Shown here: one piece after another, positions 33,318 to 46,080 of the stretch
Layout of the letters: the number at the start of each line of letters is the position of its first letter
Position numbering within the stretch: the first letter of the stretch is position 1
Source of the DNA: Saturnia japonica
Lineage: Eukaryota > Arthropoda > Insecta > Lepidoptera > Saturniidae
DNA length: 64,000 nucleotides
Assembly (NCBI GenBank): GCA_033032175.1
Contig: CM065312.1
Span: forward strand, 4,588,001 to 4,652,000
Direction of reading: 5' to 3'
Program-made: the position numbers and the translations under genes
Notes under the pieces: generated by a model
Database searches by the model: none
What the model was told of the DNA's origin: nothing
The model's input: only the letters and a program-made list of their open reading frames with translations

Positions 33318-34530
33318 TTTGGTCCTTAAGTAAGAAATTTGCGTTTTGTTGAGGCCACTTTGATTTAAAATACCTGGCGTTTGGTTATGAATTCCAAATT
33401 CAAATTTATTTTAAATTTAGGCTTGTGTATTTGGGTTTCGAATTCAGTGATTTATTGGTTTCGCCGTATTTGATTTTGTCTTTGACATCGTTATTTTCAC
33501 AAATGGAAACTTAAAATATGGCGTTATTTACGAATATGAGTTCCGCCGTGCCATCACCGCTGTAGAAACAGCTCGAAGGATTAATGATTTGTACGGGGAA
33601 GCTACTGTAAAAGAAAGCACGGTGCGTTTTTACTTCCAAAGTTTTCGTTCTGGAAATTTCTACGAACCATGCCCTGTGGACGGCCGGACACCCCTAGTTG
33701 ATAATTAAGAATTAAAGGTGATCGTGAAAGCGGATCCATCGCAAACCACGTCAGAGTTAGCGGGAAGCTACGATGTGAGCAATAAATGAATTTTAATTCA
33801 CTTGAAACAAATTGGAAAAGTGAAAACGTTCAAGAAATTAGTTCTGCATGAATTGATTAAAGCAAACCAACAAACACGGATTGAATACTGCGTTACATTA
33901 ATCGTATTATTATTTGTGACGAAAAATGGATCCTTTTCGAGAATCGGAAACGCTCATCACAGTGGTTGAGCAGGATAACCGTCCAAATCCTGTCCCAAGC
34001 GAAAGTTGACTCAGAAAAAGGTACTGGTGAGTATTTGATGGACCAGTGCTGGTGTCATACATTACAGCTTCGTAAGATTTGTCCAGACGATAAAGGCAGA
34101 TCTGTATTGTTAACAATTGCAAACCACGATAGAAAAGCTAGCCGTTAAACCACCGAAAGTGGTCAATCTCAAGCCCACTGCTGCTTCAGAACAACGCTAG
34201 ACCCCATAATTTACAACCGACGGTCGCTAAATTAGAGGAACTGTGGTTGGAATGACTCCGAAACCCACCATATTCCCCGGGGACATTTTATTCGGAATTT
34301 GGACAATTTCTTGCAAGGAAAATAAATTCAATTCCGATGAGGCTGTCCAAACCGCCTTCAATTAACTACAACAAATAATAATGGGACAATGGGACAATAA
34401 CTACTGATAATGGTACTACAATACAGCTCCAAATATATTTTATTTTTTATCGACATATTTAACCGAATAGTTTTTCCAAAAAATTCATAAAAGTTACAAA
34501 TTTTTTTTCTAAACTTATTTACTTAAAAAA
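33318..34530 (+). mobile_element. Dead mariner element
   Basis: The left end TTTGGTCCTTAAGTAAGAAATTTGCG follows a TA (33316-33317) and resembles mariner inverted ends. The right end is decayed and its position approximate. The transposase remnant lies inside. Confidence 0.65.
33525..34365 (+). pseudogene. mariner transposase remnant
   Basis: The plus-strand frame reads YEYEFRRAITAVETARRIN, then TVRFYFQSFRSGNF, then KADPSQTTSELAGSYDVS, then ILIHLKQIGKVK. This is the paired helix-turn-helix part of a mariner transposase of the SETMAR-like type. It is broken by TAA near 33706, TGA near 33788 and later frameshifts. The catalytic region is only partly readable (CDEKWIL near 33920 in another frame, ending FNSDEAVQTAFN). 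Confidence 0.8.
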
Positions 34531-35291
34531 ATAAACGATGAGATTTATGGGATCTTAAAAAATCCTCTATAAGACATGCCATGACAGTGATAAGAATATA
34601 ACAAAAACAAAAGTAATATCAAAGTGAATATATTTTCCCCATAAAATTGTTCCTCAATCATTCAAACCGCAGCGATATTAAAATCAATACGATATCGTAA
34701 TAACAAGACAACGAACATCAAATTACATCGAATCCCGACATCGAAAGCTACTTTTAGCCTTTTAAGCCGGGCTGAATATATCACGACCCAAATTCCGAAG
34801 TCGCGTAACTTAAAAAACCTTTTTTTAATATGATTGTGTTATTTTCATTGTTATTGCGTATATTCTATTTATATTTCGTAGATATTGTATAATATCGTTG
34901 GAAAACAATGATTCTATGACTTAACTCTAAGTAGTTTATATTTAACTTTCAATTCAAGAAAATATTCCTGTCCTTATATAAATATATAAAATAGTATATA
35001 AATTTATTAACGTTGGATGAAGTAATGGTTTTCATCGTGATCTTGACCTTGATCTCCTAGTTGTTAGTATAATCCGCCGGCAGTATTTAAGAGTAAGCGC
35101 GGTCAGTATGTCATTTGAAGGATACGTAACAGAAAACTATTACTATCGCGCTTTGTCTAAACAACCGAATAGAGCGTAAAAGGGACTGTTCAGATTCAGT
35201 CTGATTATACTTACCTATGTAAAATAGACCAAATTTCATATTCCATTGCCCTCCAAAACTGGAATGATAATTTTTATTTTAAATTTTAATA
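34531..35291. other. No gene recognised
   Basis: A+T-rich spacer before the DD41D element. Confidence 0.5.
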
Positions 35292-36613
35292 CAAGGTGTC
35301 CAGAAAGGGTATCGGGTATTTGTAAGTTCAATGAAACAAAAATTATTTGTATGCAATAAAAAAGTTTATTGTTTATTATTAGCATATGAATTGGAGAATT
35401 ATTTGGAAAAGATGATGTTATCCAAATGATGACCGTTACGTTGCTGGCACTCTTCTAAACGGAAACGAAGATTGGCGATAACACGTTGACACATAGCTAT
35501 CGATATTGCTGCCATTTCTGACCTGATGTTTTGCTTTAACTGGGTTAGATTCGTCGGATTGTTTTGATAAACCTTACTTTTAAGGTATCCCCATGCAAAA
35601 TAGTCAAGCGGGCTAAGGTCGGGGCTTCTGGGAGGCCAGTTGATGTTACCCCTTCGCGAAATGACTTTATTAGGGAATAATTCGTTAACAACTTCCATTG
35701 AGTCATTTGAGGTATGCCAAGTGCCCCCATCTTGCTGGAACCACGTTCTTGAGTTGAAACCTGCAAACTCCTGCAACTCTGGGACCAAAAAATTTCGCAA
35801 CATATCGCAATAACGGTCACTATTCACATTAATTGCTCGGCCTCGTTGATCTTCATGAAAATAAGGACCAATTATGCCTTTAGCAGACATAGCGGCCCAA
35901 ACAACGACCTTTGGGCTATGCAGGGGTCGTTCATGCTTTCGTCTCGGATTCTCCACTGCCCAGCACCGACAATTCTGCTTATTAACATGACCATTCAGGT
36001 GAAAATTTGCTTCGTCACTGAACAGTATGTTGTTATAGTTGTTAAATCGCTGCAGCATTTCGTTCGCAAAATTCAGTCGATTAGCAACTATGCTAATACG
36101 GACGGACTACCGTATCCTTCAATTCTTGAACCAATTGAATTTTATAGGCTTTTAGATGTAAGTCTTTCTTTAAAATCGAATGTAAAGACGATTTTTTGAT
36201 GTTCAACGCTTGGCTTCGCTTTCGGATGGATAAAGACGGATTTTGACGAACCGACGCCTCAACTTCTTCAATTGTTTCTTCATCGCGAACTGAACTAGGA
36301 CGACCAGAGTTTTGAATTTTAACTGTCGCAACTGTATTCTCGAACATCCTGATCCATTTCCTAATGCTATCGTCACTTGGCGCGTGGCGTGTACGATATT
36401 CCGCACGATAGAGACGTTGAGCAGTCACTATTGAATCACCATTACGATAATACGCTCGTACGCAAAATGCGCGATTCGTCCCCGAGTACTGTTCCATCGT
36501 GACTAAAACTCCACAAAATGGCGGACGCCACGAACCCCTCCCCGCACGCTTTAGACGCCCCGTTTCGAATATGGCGCGAAAACAAATACCCGATACCCTT
36601 TCTGGACACTTTG
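35292..36613 (-). mobile_element. DD41D Tc1/mariner element, copy 1
   Basis: 1322 bp with 32-bp inverted ends (35292-35323 and 36582-36613, one mismatch, starting CAAGGTGTCCAGAAAGGG). TA flanks at 35290-35291 and 36614-36615. It carries one transposase gene on the minus strand, broken by about 19 extra nt near 36085-36110. Nearly identical to the copy at 58087-59377. Confidence 0.92.
35399..36497 (-). pseudogene. DD41D transposase, frameshifted (copy 1)
   Basis: The ATG at 36495-36497 opens MEQYSGTNRAFCVRAYYRNG, followed by a helix-turn-helix region (PSLSIRKRSQALNIKKSSLH). After a frameshift near 36090 the catalytic half continues: ILFSDEANFHLNG, WFQQDGGTWHTS, RSPDLSPLDYFAWG. Counting between the second and third catalytic Asp gives 41 residues, so the motif is DD41D (as in the rosa/Visitor-type groups) rather than the 34 of classical mariner. 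The stop is at 35399-35401. The transposase would cut at the inverted ends and integrate at TA. Confidence 0.9.
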
Positions 36614-36615
36614 TA

Positions 36616-38321
36616 TAAGATGGACTTTGGGCTAAGCCATTCCTAAACAAACATATACATATATTCCTCAAAGTTCTTTACTGTATATTTTATAACGGCG
36701 ACGGTGTAACTAGGCAATTTTAAAAGACTCCTAAGTTCTTAAAATAATTATTATTTAAAAATCAAAATATGTATATGAACAATGGCAGTGGTAGACATTG
36801 ATTATATGGCAATGAAATATTTGCTCTTTTTATCATCTTTCTTATCTTCGTCTACATTATTACTAAATGTCATATGAGATTGTGGTAAAGTTTTATCACA
36901 AAAAAAGTTTCTCTTACTTGTGCTCTCACTCATTTCAGTTTTCCTTAGCTTTAACCAATAATTCTGCAAGTTATTTATGTGACATTCACTCCAATACATT
37001 CTCTCTAGACTTGCGTACTATTGCGAAATCACAACTTTTTCACTCATGGCAAGATATTTGGATGAACTCTGAGCCATTGAAGGCCAAACATTTTTATGGG
37101 TTATTCTACAGTACACCGAACATTTGGCGACTAAATTCTATAACGTGTACATCACACACGTCACGTGTAACGTCACACTTGACATTGGCAAAATTGCCTA
37201 CATAGGCAGAAAGCCGAAATAATATTTTTTTTAATTATGTCTGCAATTCACACGTGGTAGAAGTGAAACCTTCACATTTATGTTTTTTTAAATTCAGAAA
37301 ATGCCGAATACACACTAATTGTAAGTTTATGAAAATGTACATACAAGTACTCACAAACATTATTCACAATATCATTTTCAATTAATGCACATTTGAAATA
37401 TCCACGGTAACCTAACACAATATCATTCAGTAACAGAATGTCATAAGTGTTGTCTAAAAAGTTAAATTTAATACATAAAATGAATCTAAATATTATGGTA
37501 TCAGTAAATCCATAAAAAATATTATTAAGACAAAAAAAATTAAGAAAAATGTAAATTCCGATATTGTCTTCTTCAAATTTTCAATAATGATTATGGTCGA
37601 TTTTCGACTACTGGCAAAATGATAGTAAAAACAAAATAGAGTGGTATAACCGAGTGGAGGGTGAATTGTGGATGCATCATCTACACTAATTTTTACCGCA
37701 AACCAGCAGTGTTTCGGTCTGAAGGGTATGGTTGGCAACAAGCACTGCCACGTCAGCCGTGCCATCTCAGTACTTAGGAGTAGGATCCATAGGAGTAGCA
37801 CCATTTGAGGTTGGTTGTACATAGCTGTACTTTAGTGATTCGTTGTATGCCTATTTGCTACATCAAAAAAATAACTATTTTTAAGTTACGTCAGATTTGA
37901 AAATGAATGAAGATATCTAAGGGCACACAAGGTCACGTCGGTTCACTGCTATGGGGTTTACCTGTTCGTTATTACTTATAGGTTTTATTGTGAATTTGTT
38001 TATATAGGCTGTTTGAATTAATTACAAAATTTAATTAAAATGTCAGGACAGTACATAAAGAGTTTAAAATAACGTTCTTGGATTACGAAAATTAACTACA
38101 GCATTTTGTTTATATTGTTGAGTGTTGACTTCATAAGAAACTTAGTAGATATTTAATTACTAACGACTTCCGTTATCAGTCAGTATATCCAGTCTGAATG
38201 ATATTTGTACAGCGGAAGTTGTTTCGCCACGTCATCTGTGCATAGTTGTGATAAACAGGAATCTGTAGTTCTGTCTGTACAGTTAATATTTTTCCAAATT
38301 TCTCGATAGGTTTTATAATAC
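36616..38321. other. Spacer; one small open frame of interest
   Basis: A+T-rich with no transposon ends recognised. The minus open frame 37493-37822 (109 residues) starts with a hydrophobic MVLLLWILLLS-like segment and ends with a second hydrophobic run (FFLIFFVLIIFFMDLL). That would suit a small secreted or membrane protein. There is no domain match, and chance cannot be excluded. Confidence 0.35.
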
Positions 38322-38828
38322 TCGATACTAATGAAGAAAATGTCATTAAAAGTTTTTTTGTCTCTCTGTCTGTTTGTATATCCAAATTTAACTCAAGAAC
38401 GGCATGACCGATTCTTATGAAATCTTTTTACGGGATGCTTATATCATTGGTTCATTTGAGGAGTATAAAAAATTTCAATATTACTTTTAGAAATCGTAAA
38501 AAAAATATTATGACAAATAATATAATATAATATATAATAATATAAAATAATATGAATGACGGGCTATGCTAATTTTTTGTGGACAGGAAGTTATACATTA
38601 TACGATAATTGATAGGCCATAAGAATCGTTAATAATACATTAGAAATCGTACAATAGAAAAATAATGTTGAATGTCCTTTTGATGCAAATTGTACACGAG
38701 AAATACATGCCATTCCTCAATTGATACGGCATATGAATTGTCAACAATATGAGTAAAAACAAAAATTCCAGGATGTAAATAACTAAAGCTTAGTAGCAAA
38801 CGTGTGCAAAGCCGCGGGCAAATCGCTA
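38322..38828 (+). mobile_element. Helitron-like element, third family
   Basis: Inner text (CTGTCTGTTTGTATATCC, GACCGATTCTTATG, and ATTGTACACGAGAAATACATG) and the end GCCGCGGGCAAATCGCTAG before T are shared with 56215-56818. The 5' limit is approximate. Confidence 0.5.
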
Positions 38829-40015
38829 GTTGTAATATAAAGTATCGTTGAATCATATTAAAGGACAAAATTTTTGGAGCATTAGAAGTGTAAAGATGTT
38901 ACGATGTTTCTCTGATACCAAGCCTACGGCGTTATGTTGCTTACACGTATAAAACATTTGGTATGATAAACTCCTTACAAATTGCCCAGAAGAACAGCAT
39001 TTGCACCATTGAAACCTAAACATATAAAAGTAATTTGGGGCACTTCTCCTACGTGAATAGAATCCAAAAACAATGCAACAGAATAATCAAGGAACCCAAC
39101 ACAGACATATTTGGCCAAAGTTACAAATGCTACAGAGACAATGTTTTGAAACACAGTGTTACTACACTACATGTGTTACTACTACTAAGTACCTAAGTTA
39201 TTTATATATTTTCTTGATTTTATGTACATTTAAACTTATTTACACTACATACATTTAGCATGTCAGAGCAACCTTTAATTAAGGCAACACTTAGATTCTA
39301 ATTTAAGAATGTTTTGTATTTTTAATTTTAGTGAAGTGTTTGCCTTTTATGGTTCTTTTCCTGGGGTAATTATGCTTTTTGGAAAATTATTAAGGATCTA
39401 CTGTTATGTATAGACTTATATGTAATATAATAATTGCGTTTAATTTTGACTTTTAAAGAAGTCGGTTTGTTTTTTTGATAATGTGATGTTATGTGAATTC
39501 TAATAAATTGGTTGAATAAATCAGCCTGTATATTAGTTTGTTATACGGAGCGGTTCGACAACCGAGGGTCGCGTGAGAACCCATACCACTTGTTCGGTTT
39601 CCATGAAAACAAAAACATAGCTACTCCATTGTGCCTACAAGGCTTAGTTCATTAAAAAATCTATAACTTGTGAGCGCGAATGTATATAATAATAATACCA
39701 GCCTAAAAGTGTCCTACTACTAGCTAAAAAAGAATGCCTAATGCCTATGGGTAAAGGTCTCTCCCGAGGGAAGGCGCTTGCTTAATCACCACGTCAGTCC
39801 ACGACTTAGTGGAAATTTTAAACACAGAGAAGTCCACAGACAGTTCAATAAATGTACGCTAATTCCGAAAAAAACGTTGGCAGTAAAAGTAAAGGTCATT
39901 TGAGTAAAGAGTAGAAAATACTAGTACTAACGTTTTTTTCAAATAAATTTTAAAAGCATTGTCTAGGTACTGAGCTATATTTTCAATCATATCATCCGAA
40001 CCTGACCTTTTGCAG
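38829..40015. other. No gene recognised
   Basis: A+T-rich spacer. A short G+C-richer stretch at 39740-39830 (CTCTCCCGAGGGAAGG) resembles text found in many lepidopteran repeats but was not assigned. Confidence 0.45.
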
Positions 40016-40193
40016 GTAACTCACTTAAGATATTACATAATTTTAAAGCATGCATGCCATGTAGAGCGAGGAAATGCAGATCTTTACAATTAACATTAAT
40101 TTTATTATGCCTATTATCAATAGGGGCGGAAAAAAGGTGCAAGCTACTTTCGGCCATGGCCATAGCCGGGGTAATGGACAAGGTAGTGGCCAG
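40016..40193 (+). CDS. Possible spliced coding exon, unidentified
   Basis: Acceptor GACCTTTTGCAG| and donor GGCCAG|GTAAGAG bound 178 nt, followed by a possible 64-nt intron ending GATTCCACAG| at 40257. Two frames stay open. One starts at ATG 40054 and gives a basic start then LQLTLILLCLLSIG, like a signal peptide, but stops nine codons into the next exon. The other gives a Gly-rich GHGHSRGNGQGSGQ stretch. I do not recognise either. A similar acceptor context recurs at 40582-40623, so this may be repeat sequence. Confidence 0.22.
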
Positions 40194-42085
40194 GTAAGAG
40201 AAAACTAATATTAAGTTTTTTTTATATACTTACTAACTTGACAATATGATTCCACAGCACTTTATGGCAATTACGGTACTGTTAAAATATTACTGCGACC
40301 GTCGGTGACAGATTCCATGGACAGCTGTCGTGGTCGTACTAGCCTGCTGAAATAATTCTTTACGCTTCGTTTTCAAGGCGTAATATGAAGAAGAAGAAAG
40401 AAGCGAAAACGGTGATTGGAAGACCGTTTCGCACTATTAACACGGGTTTATAGACACTTTGCTTTCAGCTCTGCTTGTACTTGGCTTGCCTAGGTTCTCT
40501 ATTATTTTGAAAATGGCTAAATCTGCGTATTCTTTATTAAATGAAAAATTTAAAGAATTGTGCCTAGGTACATTTTCATTCCATATCATCAGTCTCTGAC
40601 CTTTTGCAGGTATCCTAATACAGAAAGTACGGCTTACGCCATCATACGTTAGCGATCTGGCTCGATGCTAAAGCGGTTCTGTGACATTATTTGAAAGTGC
40701 ATACATGCAATGTATCAATGAGATGTATAATTTCTATAGTTGTTTGTCAGAGAAGGAGATTCGCGAAATATGTGCTGGGCCCTTATCGCCCTATCGCCTA
40801 ATCTATCGCGAATCAATCCCTCTCGAAACTATTGCTGCGATACACAGTAATTAATACAATCAAATTAAAGAGACTCATCTCGGCAAGAGCGGGTGGTGAC
40901 CTTGAGCATGCCCCTTTGACCTGGACTGCAGATTGTGAAGTATTTGTGTTTGTGTAGAGTGATCATCGAATCTCATAGAACACTATCACGCAAGCAATCA
41001 GTTCAGCAAAAACTCTCTGGTACACCAACTCATAGTTATACAATACAAAACTAAAACCTTCGTTAATTACATAAAACTCGGGGTCAAACGAACGCCCGAA
41101 ATGACGTAGCGCATAACGTAGCTCCGGAAGACCGCACGCGGGTGCACTGTAGCAAGCACGAGCAGAAGCGAATTCAAGGCCAGAGCACGAAGTAGACTAC
41201 CAGTTCACCGCCACAGCATGAAGTAGACTGGCTTACGTGATGAGCAGAGCCGTCGGACGATGCCCCGGGGGGGGGGGGGGGGGGGGGGTGCAGTGCCTGC
41301 GCAGAACGATTGCCCCCACGCATTACAATTCGCCAAGCACAGCGATCGTGGCATCGTACGATGCGGCTAATGAACTTATTCCAAGCAATAGCAATAGGTG
41401 CTACTATCACACAAATACCTTAGTTATCTGTAATGTCCTCAGAAATAACGTTACGCACATAAGGTCATGCAAATCACAACAGTACTAAAGAAGCTTTGTC
41501 TTCAATAATATAGACAGCCATTTTAAAGAATTAAATTCCTAATGTAAACACAAAACAAAGCATAGTAGTGATTAGAAGCATTTAACGATCAATCATCAAT
41601 CGCAACGTGAATCTAGTGACGCAAGTACATTTTTTTTTTCATTTAGCTGAGTGCTCCTGTATTGTTTGGAATCGCTCAGAGCTCTGGAACGCACGCAGGG
41701 ATAGAAGGTGACCTTGTAAGAACGTCCTGGGCGAGGAAATAAAAACACTGGAAATAATTTGATTCTGATACATTTTTTTTTTTTTCAATAAAAATATATT
41801 TAGCATATTCTATATAGGTATCTGTTTATCTCTCTCTACCCATGATACTACTTCACTACGACTACTACTACGCAATCTTTTGAAGGCTAACCTGGGTATA
41901 ACTACATTATAGGGAGTTTTTAATCTGACATGTGGTTTTCGTTATTTAGCCCTATATTATGTACCTAGCTTTATTAGCTATATTAGCACCCGTGTTCATT
42001 TTATCCGAAAAACACCGCGCCGCCAACGCACCCATGTACTTAGTCTATCATAAATAATCATAATTGTTCTTCCCGCAAGTACAAA
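40194..42085. other. Spacer with a 22-nt G run
   Basis: A G+C-richer patch at about 40880-41400 holds a run of 22 G (41267-41288). No supported gene on either strand. Poly-T runs lie near 41629 and 41772. Confidence 0.5.
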
Positions 42086-42300
42086 TTATTTTAATTTTTC
42101 ATTATCTCCTAAACTATATGTCCAAATAGCATACAATAAGGAGCAAAATTTAACTTCATAAAATTGTCTTTATGATGAAGTAACTATTGTTCGTAAGGAT
42201 TAATATGCCATGTCGAAAAATAATGCTTATAAATTACTTTGTAATTTTCAACAAATCTTTGTCACAAAATACCTTATTATGGCTTATCTATAAGAAATAT
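42086..42300 (+). repeat. 215-bp dispersed repeat (copy 2)
   Basis: Direct repeat of 32013-32227 with scattered substitutions and equal length. No coding signal. Confidence 0.75.
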
Positions 42301-44772
42301 GCAAGAACTTATGTTAATTGGACCTGATTTTTTTAAATTTTGGCGGCGTTTTAAGTAATATTGTTATTGTGAAGTGGATTTTAAAAAATAACTAAAAATA
42401 TGCATTTTTTAACAAAATACAAATTTTCTCAAGGGAATCTTGTTAATTTGAAGATTACAGGAATAATTACAAAAATATTCTATTCACGTTATGTTGGCAG
42501 AATTGTAGGTGACAACAGTTGCTATTAAGTAAAAAGAAGAAAAAGTTTAGTTTTTAGGCTTTGTGAACAATATCACAGCACATTCACAACCAAAAGCTAA
42601 ACACTTCTGGAATAGTTAGATCCGTGTTAGCGTGTGACGTCAGACAGTAGGCGAAGAAGCGGGGCGGGAGAATTTTGTAGCACGCTTAGGCATATCCCGT
42701 GGTATTACAGATCTGTACCTGACTGCATCACGACCACCATGCGTTTGGTTATAAATCTTTCATAGCGATGCTCTTTTAGTTTATCGTATTTTGGGATCAC
42801 CCAGTGTATATTCAGCTGCCGAAAGGCTTCCATGTCAGCGATGGATTGCTGTCATTGTTATTGGATTTTACTTTCCTTACCATTCTTAACACTATCGCCT
42901 TGCTGTACCACTACAAAAAAGGAAAACTATTAATAATTTTTAGATTGTAAATTCCTTCCTCCCCCAAATGATAAGAACAAAGTTACAATATAATACAATA
43001 TATCTTTATTTATCCGAATATGGATAACACAGGATTCAATTTTTTTTTAATAGTTGCCTTATAACCTGCCATTTGTGACGTGCAAATTTAAAATAAAAAA
43101 AAAAAACTATATTTTTTAAATTAAAGTAATAATGAACATTGGTTAATTTAAAAAACTCTATATTAGCAGAATTAAGTCAATACTTGGGAACACTTATTTA
43201 TTACTAGTATGAAATATGAAAATAAATTCGTTATACCATTATAAATAATAAAAATAATAGCATTAATTTCAATTATAATTCTTTTTCTTAAACCTTTTTT
43301 GATTTTACTTAAATATTTATAATATTCCTTCCGCCCCCCTAATCGAGCTTACGAAATATTTGATGGCTCCATTAGTCTTATAGCATTATGACTTGTATGA
43401 ACTAATTTTATAAGTATGAAAGGACGTTTAAAAAACAGACTAACCATCAGTGCGAATTAAAGAGTGTAGTCACGTCTGATAAGTTTCTTTCTTAATATAA
43501 CCAGAGGGATCAAACGTTGACAATATAATGCTCCTGTTCTAGTATTAAAGCTATACAATACTCTATTTTCAGCGATTACTTCTTTGTTTATGAACCGATT
43601 TGGATGATTCTTTTTTTGTTGGATAGGGAATACCTCAAGGGTGGACAATCTTTTAATTTTATTGGCATTGGACTTGTAACTTCGAAGATACACAAGGGAA
43701 CTTAAAATCAATGAAGTTTGTTTTACCGTTTTTTTGTTAAAAATTGTCTTGTTACTTATGTAATATTATTGGTATTAGATATTATTATGTTTTGATGCTC
43801 GTGTTGTGATGGTGACCTTACCCATTGTGTATTCGCAACCACGTCAAAGACAGGTCTTTTAGTGAAAAAGATGCCGAATTCCAAGTGCCCTTACTATTTG
43901 TTCATCGAATTTCATTCGTTTAATCCTGTACCACGTCGTTGCCGCAAGCGAATTGAACTTTTATCAATATCTTTATGAATTGTGTTAAGTTCAAATTCAA
44001 ATTGGGATTATTTAAATTTTGTTGATGTAAGCTTTAAAATCGCGTCGCAGAGTTTGATATTTATTTACGTAAAAACATAATAAGAAGATTTTATAAACTA
44101 TTCTGTATAAGTTAAATAACTAAACGAGTTTAAAACCATAACACGGAAAACATCGTGCTCTAAAAAGTTCGAGCTATACTTTTGTAATGTGCTGATTATG
44201 CTCTTTCACTTGTCGGCGCACCTTTCATCGCTGATGGCGTCGTCCGGGGCCTTTCACGGCTGCAGAACGCTGCGCGGCGCTTGCACCGGCACTCAGCCGA
44301 GCTACGCGAGAGGCGACATACGCGATTATAATTGTTATCAATTATTAAACCACCTTATTGAAAATACAGTCCACTTTTTTACCTTGCACCTGTAGGGTCT
44401 AAACACACTTGATACCCAATCCCATTAAAATATTTTTCAGTAAGAGTTTATGTCCTTTATAGGGCGGCACATTGAAATCTCTGTGCTGCCACATATACAG
44501 CTATATATGAGATATAGCACTGATATAGCCTATAAACCAGCGGACAAATATGACGCTTCCAGCGATACCTTATTTTCAAATTATGATAAGTGGTTTAGAA
44601 TATATGCGGCAATAGATAAACATAATACATAATCATGCTGAAATCATAACACTCTCCTTTTGATTTGACATGGTTGGGTAATAAATAATATTTTGTATGT
44701 AATATACAAGTCAATTTTCTTTTGGTATTGTATTTTTTTTCCAAAATTGTAATGATTGTAAAAAGATTTTTT
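42301..44772. other. No gene recognised
   Basis: Mostly A+T-rich. The open frames at 43457-43711 (minus) and 44189-44395 (plus) lack known domains. 44210-44325 is unusually G+C-rich for the region. Confidence 0.45.
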
Positions 44773-44885
44773 TTCTGACTGACTATATATACTGTTAGCT
44801 TTAGGAGGGGCCCTGAATCCTCTGACGGCTTTTACAGCTTCATCGTGACTTGTAGGCGAGCGCTTAAGGCACAGTCCCGAAATTG
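44773..44885 (-). mobile_element. Short 3' tail of the Jockey-type LINE
   Basis: The plus-strand text (TACTGTTAGCTTTAGG...GGCTTTTACAGCTTCATC) matches 16765-16850 next to the poly(T), so this is a very short 5'-truncated copy in the same orientation, with a short T run at 44765-44773. Confidence 0.6.
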
Positions 44886-45346
44886 TAAAAAGTGAAAAAT
44901 TCGAGTTTTTTTATGTGAAGATAAAGTGAAAAATTAGCAAATGGTTGTCTACTTTACAAGTCTGTCTACAAAAACTTCTACGAACTTCTCTAAAGCTACA
45001 ACTAAATATATATTTCCATTTGTTTGAGTCAGAAATGGTAATACAATGAAAATTTCGAGAACTTAAGTTGTAAATCTCATCCTTGTTTAGGGCAAGTCTG
45101 TTTTGTTCATTAACAGTTCTGTTCCGGATTACTTTTATGACATAAATTACATAGGAATTAAACAAAACTATATTATTTGGATAGTAATAAAATACATAAT
45201 ACAGTGTAAACTCTTTATAACGAAACTCAAGGGACTGAGCATTTTTTGTCGCTATAGAGAGTTATCGTTATATGGTGTGAACAAAAAACCAACCAAATTA
45301 ACAAGAATTTTTAATATGTATATCTTAGATAATAAATGCTTATAAA

Positions 45347-45586
45347 TTATTGTTTACACATATAGCCTGATAACTTTGTCTGACGTTTTTTGCTATGCCA
45401 GTACTTGTTTTGTATTATTTTATGTATTCTATTCATATCTAGATATGTGGTGGAATCGTCTTGATTATACAACAAAAAAAATTCTACCAACTTAGCGGCA
45501 TCTAGGGCTTGTTGATTTGTTGGTGGTGATTCGGCTTTGTCCACTTGATCATCTTGATTATCGGGTGTTTCTTGACTTTTTGACAC
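45347..45586 (-). pseudogene. Pogo/Tigger transposase C-terminal part
   Basis: 79 residues ending in the helical tail usual for Tigger transposases (AKLVEFFLLYNQDDSTTY, then KKRQTKLS). Downstream of the HTH piece on the same strand but separated by several stops. Confidence 0.65.
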
Positions 45587-45831
45587 TAAATCAACTATTT
45601 GTTCGTCTGTAAGTGTACCAGTTGTGGCTAAATCCTCATCTATATTTTCGTACGATTGTAGATCTTCGTTAAAATTGTTTGGTATGTTGAACTGGCTTAT
45701 CCATTAACTCAGTGGCCGATTGTCTTCACTGTCAAATTGGTTCGTTTCTTGACTACTACATAATCCAGCATGTCGAAAAGAATGTTGGATAGTGGCTGCT
45801 GTTACCTCTTGTCAGGCTTTTGATAAGAAGT

Positions 45832-46080
45832 TCACTGCTTGTAGCATGTTGATCGAGACCTTCGATCTAAGTCTTCGAATTTTGGCTTTCTTAATTTTTT
45901 AGAAGAGTTTCCTTCCAGCGCCGCTTGTATAATTGTTTTTTGGTTTTTCCAAATGGTAGCAACAGTGGATTGACTTAGTTCAAAACGCCTTCCAACGTCA
46001 CTTTTATTTTCTCCCTTTTCAATCGCACGTATCACACAAACTTTTTCGTCAACACTAATCGCTTTCCGTTTACTGGCCAT
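45832..46080 (-). pseudogene. Pogo/Tigger transposase N-terminal DNA-binding part
   Basis: 82 residues opening MASKRKAISVDEKVCVIRAI, the CENP-B-type helix-turn-helix. The recognition part ELSQSTVATIWKN lies at about residues 34-46. The frame stays open for about 80 codons, then stops where the catalytic domain would begin. The protein could bind DNA but not cut it. Confidence 0.75.

Noticed and set aside
37493..37822. Small two-hydrophobic-segment protein as a confident gene
   Set aside because: No splice, promoter or homology support. A+T-rich DNA often yields hydrophobic chance frames, so it is only mentioned in the spacer entry.
41174..41410. Proline-run open frame opposite the G run
   Set aside because: It only exists because of the 22-nt G homopolymer read as PPPPPPP. 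There is no other coding sign.
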